DNA from: Syntrophobacterales bacterium
GTDB taxonomy: Bacteria; Desulfobacterota; Syntrophobacteria; BM002
Length of the DNA stretch: 15,061 nt
Assembly: GCA_030601545.1 (NCBI GenBank)
Contig: JAUVTM010000017.1
Coordinates: 1-15,061 of the forward strand
Reading direction: 5' to 3'
Numbering within the stretch: the first letter of the stretch is position 1; each line of letters opens with the position of its first letter. The notes beneath the pieces were generated by a model. The model searched no databases. It was not told the origin of the DNA and worked only from the letters and a program-made list of their open reading frames with translations. Position numbers and translations under genes: made by a program. Below are positions 12,968 to 15,061 of this stretch, piece by piece.

Positions 12968-14482
12968 ATGAGGGCTGCTGACTTTCCCGATGAGATTCGA
13001 CCCCATCTTTTTCCTCAACCTAGGGGTGATTTGATCTATCGATGCTTGCAGTGCGAGGAGGTCTTCTCCATTGAATCGTTGCTTTACACTTGTCCCAAGT
13101 GCAAAAGTATCTTGTTGATTGAAGATCGTGAATGGGAACGTCTGAAAGAGTACAGCGGGTCATTCTGGCGGCGTCTTTTTGACCACCGGAGAATGCTTAA
13201 CCACCCTGCTCTGAGGGGAATATTTCTCTTTCACGAACTGATCGCTCCGGTGATACCGTTGGAAGACATCATATACCTGGGAGAGGGCCACACTCCTGTT
13301 GTTCAGGCTAATGACGTACTGCAGGAGTGGGTTGGATTGGATTTCTATTTCAAGAATGACGGGCAGAACCCGAGTGCCTCCTTTAAAGATCGAGGTATGG
13401 CCTGCGCTTTGAGTTACTTGAATTACCTGGTGCGTAATCAAGGGTTGACCGAGGTGCTCTCCATATGTGCTTCCACGGGAGATACCTCGGCCGCCGCCGC
13501 CCTGTACTCTGCTTACATGAGTAAGACGGTCAAGTCAGCAGTACTGCTGCCACACAAGATGGTCACACCACAGCAAATATCGCAGCCCCTGGGAAGCGGT
13601 GCTCGGGTATTCGAGATTCCAGGAGTATTTGATGACTGTATGAAAGTGGTAGAACATCTTGCCGAGAACTACAGTGTAGCATTGCTAAATTCAAAAAACG
13701 CATGGCGCATTCGAGGGCAGGAGTCTTACTCCTTTGAGGTAGCACAGAGCTTTGATTATGAGCTGGAGAAAAAGGTGGTGGTGGTTCCCATCGGTAATGC
13801 CGGCAATATTACTGCGATTATGGGGGGATTTCTGAAACTGCTGGATCTAGGAGTGATCGAAACTCTACCCAAGATTGTCGGGGTGCAGTCAGAACATGCC
13901 GATCCGGTATACCGTTACTATCGAGAGTCGGCTCCGAGCAAGCGGGTATTTCGCCCCGTAACCGTACGGCCCAGTGTGGCCCAGGCGACAATGATCGGCA
14001 ATCCTGTGTCCATGCCTCGGGTTGTGAGGTTGGTTGAAGCTTACGAACAGGCTGCAAGCAGCCCTGGGGTTTTTGTAGTCCAGGTAAGCGAGCAGGAAAT
14101 TATGGACTGCCAGCTCATTGCCAATCGAAATGGACACATTGCCTGTACTCAGGGTGGTGAATGTTTGGCAGGCTTGCTGAGGGCCAGGGAGGAAGGGGTT
14201 GTCTCAGCAGAGGAGGTTGCGGTGCTGGATGCTACCGCGCACGCACTCAAATTTGCTGGATTCCAGGAAAAATACTTTGCTGATAATCTGGACGCAGCGT
14301 ATGAGATAGTGCCCAAGGCTGAATTGAGAAACTTCCCCGCCCTGGTTGAGGCTCCAGGAGTGAGAAGACTACCCGCACCCGGAAAGCCCCTGCCTCCAGA
14401 TGAGTTCAAGACTTTTGTGGAAGAAACCGCCAGGGAAATTGCCCGGGAACTAGGATTGAAAGAGAAGACAGCACAGATTTAG
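12968..14482 (+). CDS. thrC: Threonine synthase (PLP-dependent)
   Basis: 504 aa from ATG 12968; GGAG (12958-12961) lies 6 nt upstream, and an in-frame start at 12893 adds 25 unconvincing residues. It converts O-phospho-L-homoserine to L-threonine and phosphate, the last step of threonine synthesis, in the cytoplasm. An N-terminal zinc-ribbon-like Cys4 (C26-x2-C29, C42-x2-C45) precedes a fold-type II PLP domain: YLGEGHTPV, NPSASFKDRGM with Schiff-base K140, ASTGDTSAA (168-176, aligned with the family phosphate loop), VPIGNAGN (274-280) and HIACTQGGECLAGLL near 390-404. The N-terminal ribbon and about 80 extra residues before the catalytic core are seen in a subset of threonine synthases. No other threonine-pathway gene is adjacent. 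A related PLP lyase cannot be fully excluded. Confidence 0.9.
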   Translation: MRAADFPDEIRPHLFPQPRGDLIYRCLQCEEVFSIESLLYTCPKCKSILLIEDREWERLKEYSGSFWRRLFDHRRMLNHPALRGIFLFHELIAPVIPLEDIIYLGEGHTPVVQANDVLQEWVGLDFYFKNDGQNPSASFKDRGMACALSYLNYLVRNQGLTEVLSICASTGDTSAAAALYSAYMSKTVKSAVLLPHKMVTPQQISQPLGSGARVFEIPGVFDDCMKVVEHLAENYSVALLNSKNAWRIRGQESYSFEVAQSFDYELEKKVVVVPIGNAGNITAIMGGFLKLLDLGVIETLPKIVGVQSEHADPVYRYYRESAPSKRVFRPVTVRPSVAQATMIGNPVSMPRVVRLVEAYEQAASSPGVFVVQVSEQEIMDCQLIANRNGHIACTQGGECLAGLLRAREEGVVSAEEVAVLDATAHALKFAGFQEKYFADNLDAAYEIVPKAELRNFPALVEAPGVRRLPAPGKPLPPDEFKTFVEETAREIARELGLKEKTAQI

Positions 14483-14650
14483 TAGATAATTAGATAATTA
14501 GAAAATTGGAGAATTAGTAAAATAGCTGAATTATTGACTGCTTACTGCTCACCGCTTACTGTTTACAATTAGTATTGTATTTTGAATATCGAATATCGAA
14601 CAAGGAATTTCGAACAGCAGAAGTTTTTTTACTGAATAAGACAATGTTTT
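14483..14650. repeat. Repeat-rich intergenic region
   Basis: AT-rich direct repeats (ATAATTAGATAATTAG near 14486), CTGCTTACTG / CCGCTTACTG near 14539-14561, GAATATC-GAATATC at 14583, and TTCTGCGGTT repeats continuing to about 14695 inside the tail of the next ORF. It resembles degenerate dispersed repeats of sulfate-reducer genomes. No terminator for threonine synthase was seen. Confidence 0.55.
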
Positions 14651-14839
14651 TCACTTCGATATTCTGCGGTTTCTTGTTCTGCGGTTCTGCGGTTCACATT
14701 CACTGTGATAGCTGATGGTCTCATGCAGAGCGCCGACCTGGGAGACCGGATCCGGTTTTGTAGCCCCCTCAGTGGGCAGTTCAAAGCCGGGTCCTTCCCC
14801 GCACAGCGGGATCTTCGATGAGCCGGATTCTTTACTCAT
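14651..14839 (-). CDS. Possible 62-aa protein overlapping the upstream gene
   Basis: The ATG at 14839-14837 lies inside the last codons of the upstream minus gene (8-nt overlap, different frame), with GGGAG 7 nt before it, suggesting translational coupling. The first 45 residues (MSKESGSSKIPLCGEGPGFE onward, one Cys at 13) use mainly G/C-ending codons like real genes. The last part (about 47-62, RRTRNRR) is encoded by TTCTGCGGTT-type intergenic repeats, so the original stop may have been lost to repeat insertion. No family recognised. A second Cys lies at position 48. Chance ORF remains possible. Confidence 0.45.
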   Translation of the reverse strand: MSKESGSSKIPLCGEGPGFELPTEGATKPDPVSQVGALHETISYHSECEPQNRRTRNRRISK

Positions 14840-14853
14840 TGGGGGTCTCCCAG
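14738..14853 (-). other. Long-range inverted repeat around the gene junction
   Basis: CTGGGAGACC (14738-14747) is the exact inverse of GGTCTCCCAG (14844-14853); an inner pair GGATCCGG (14748-14755) / CCGGATTC (14823-14830) adds eight pairs with one G-U. In the minus-strand mRNA the stop of the first gene and start of the second fall in the 13-nt bulge between the two helices. A small hairpin CCCGC-TGT-GCGGG lies inside. Confidence 0.5.
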
Positions 14854-15061
14854 CGATCAGGAGGATTGAGAAGGTATTGCCGCATTTGGTTGGAGTCAAG
14901 TGCCTCATAGATTACACGGTGGCGGTTGAGTTCTTCTAAGGCCCCTGTTAGAGCCTCCGGGCTGTCATTCCATAATGAGCCCGCCGACTCAATGGTAACC
15001 GGTGTACCGCTTTCGGCCAGGGTACAGATGAGAATGTAGGCCGAGGTAGCTTCCACAGACA
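14832..15061 (-). CDS. Winged-helix-like hypothetical protein, C-terminal part
   Basis: The frame is open to the right edge, so the 5' end is outside the window; a GTG at 15056 is only the first in-frame start visible. About 76 codons are seen. The visible part resembles a winged helix: helix AYILICTLAESG, a spacer, helix SPEALTGALEELNRHRVI, then a short wing and a PPDRWETPNE tail. It may bind DNA or be a protein-interaction wHTH; no specific family is recognised. It overlaps the 62-aa ORF downstream. Confidence 0.7.
   Translation of the reverse strand, partial: SVEATSAYILICTLAESGTPVTIESAGSLWNDSPEALTGALEELNRHRVIYEALDSNQMRQYLLNPPDRWETPNE

Overview
The window looks like a chromosomal stretch of a Gram-negative anaerobe, most likely a deltaproteobacterium or sulfate-reducer relative (Desulfobacterota). 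This is inferred from the protein styles, the PtsN / SpoIIE phosphatase / cyclic-nucleotide-domain content, and the intergenic debris typical of such genomes (CCTGACA tandem units, 'gaatatcgaa' and 'ttctgcggtt' runs, C-rich palindromic repeats). No rRNA, CRISPR array or intact transposase is visible.

Layout. 1-104: start of a ptsN-type PTS IIA gene (minus, cut by the window edge), with a candidate promoter and long leader. 105-4150: sparse, accessory-like DNA holding a 199-aa protein with a HEPN-type RX4H motif, a MITE-like inverted repeat, a 94-aa coiled-coil protein, a divergent stand-alone FabF-type ketoacyl synthase, a REP-like hairpin, and finally a 45-nt 3' half of an initiator tRNA followed by a terminator, which looks like an integration junction. 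4215-10681: the core system. A membrane-bound SpoIIE/PP2C phosphatase (minus) is divergent from a plus-strand cluster: an ABC exporter with a large insertion in its nucleotide-binding domain, a small cyclic-nucleotide-fold protein, an RsbW-type kinase, an RsbV-type STAS protein and an FHA protein. 10682-11142: dispersed repeats, a candidate small RNA and a very strong terminator. 11143-12758 (minus): a queuosine-salvage glycosidase (Qng1/DUF2419 family) and a second single-domain cyclic-nucleotide-binding protein. 12968-14482: threonine synthase. 14483-15061: repeat-rich spacer, an overlapping 62-aa ORF and the tail of a winged-helix-like protein (minus).

How it fits together. The phosphatase, kinase and STAS protein are the three parts of a partner-switching module (RsbU/RsbW/RsbV type). 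Here they sit with an exporter whose ATPase domain carries about 240 extra residues between Q-loop and signature, and with two protein-interaction modules (cNMP fold, FHA). No sigma factor is present, so the module may control the exporter or a target elsewhere rather than a local sigma factor. The phosphatase reading frame extends upstream to a better start and a good promoter but is crossed by one in-frame TGA.

All family calls rest on motif recognition by eye. Promoters, terminators and RNA structures were found by inspection and not scored with software.
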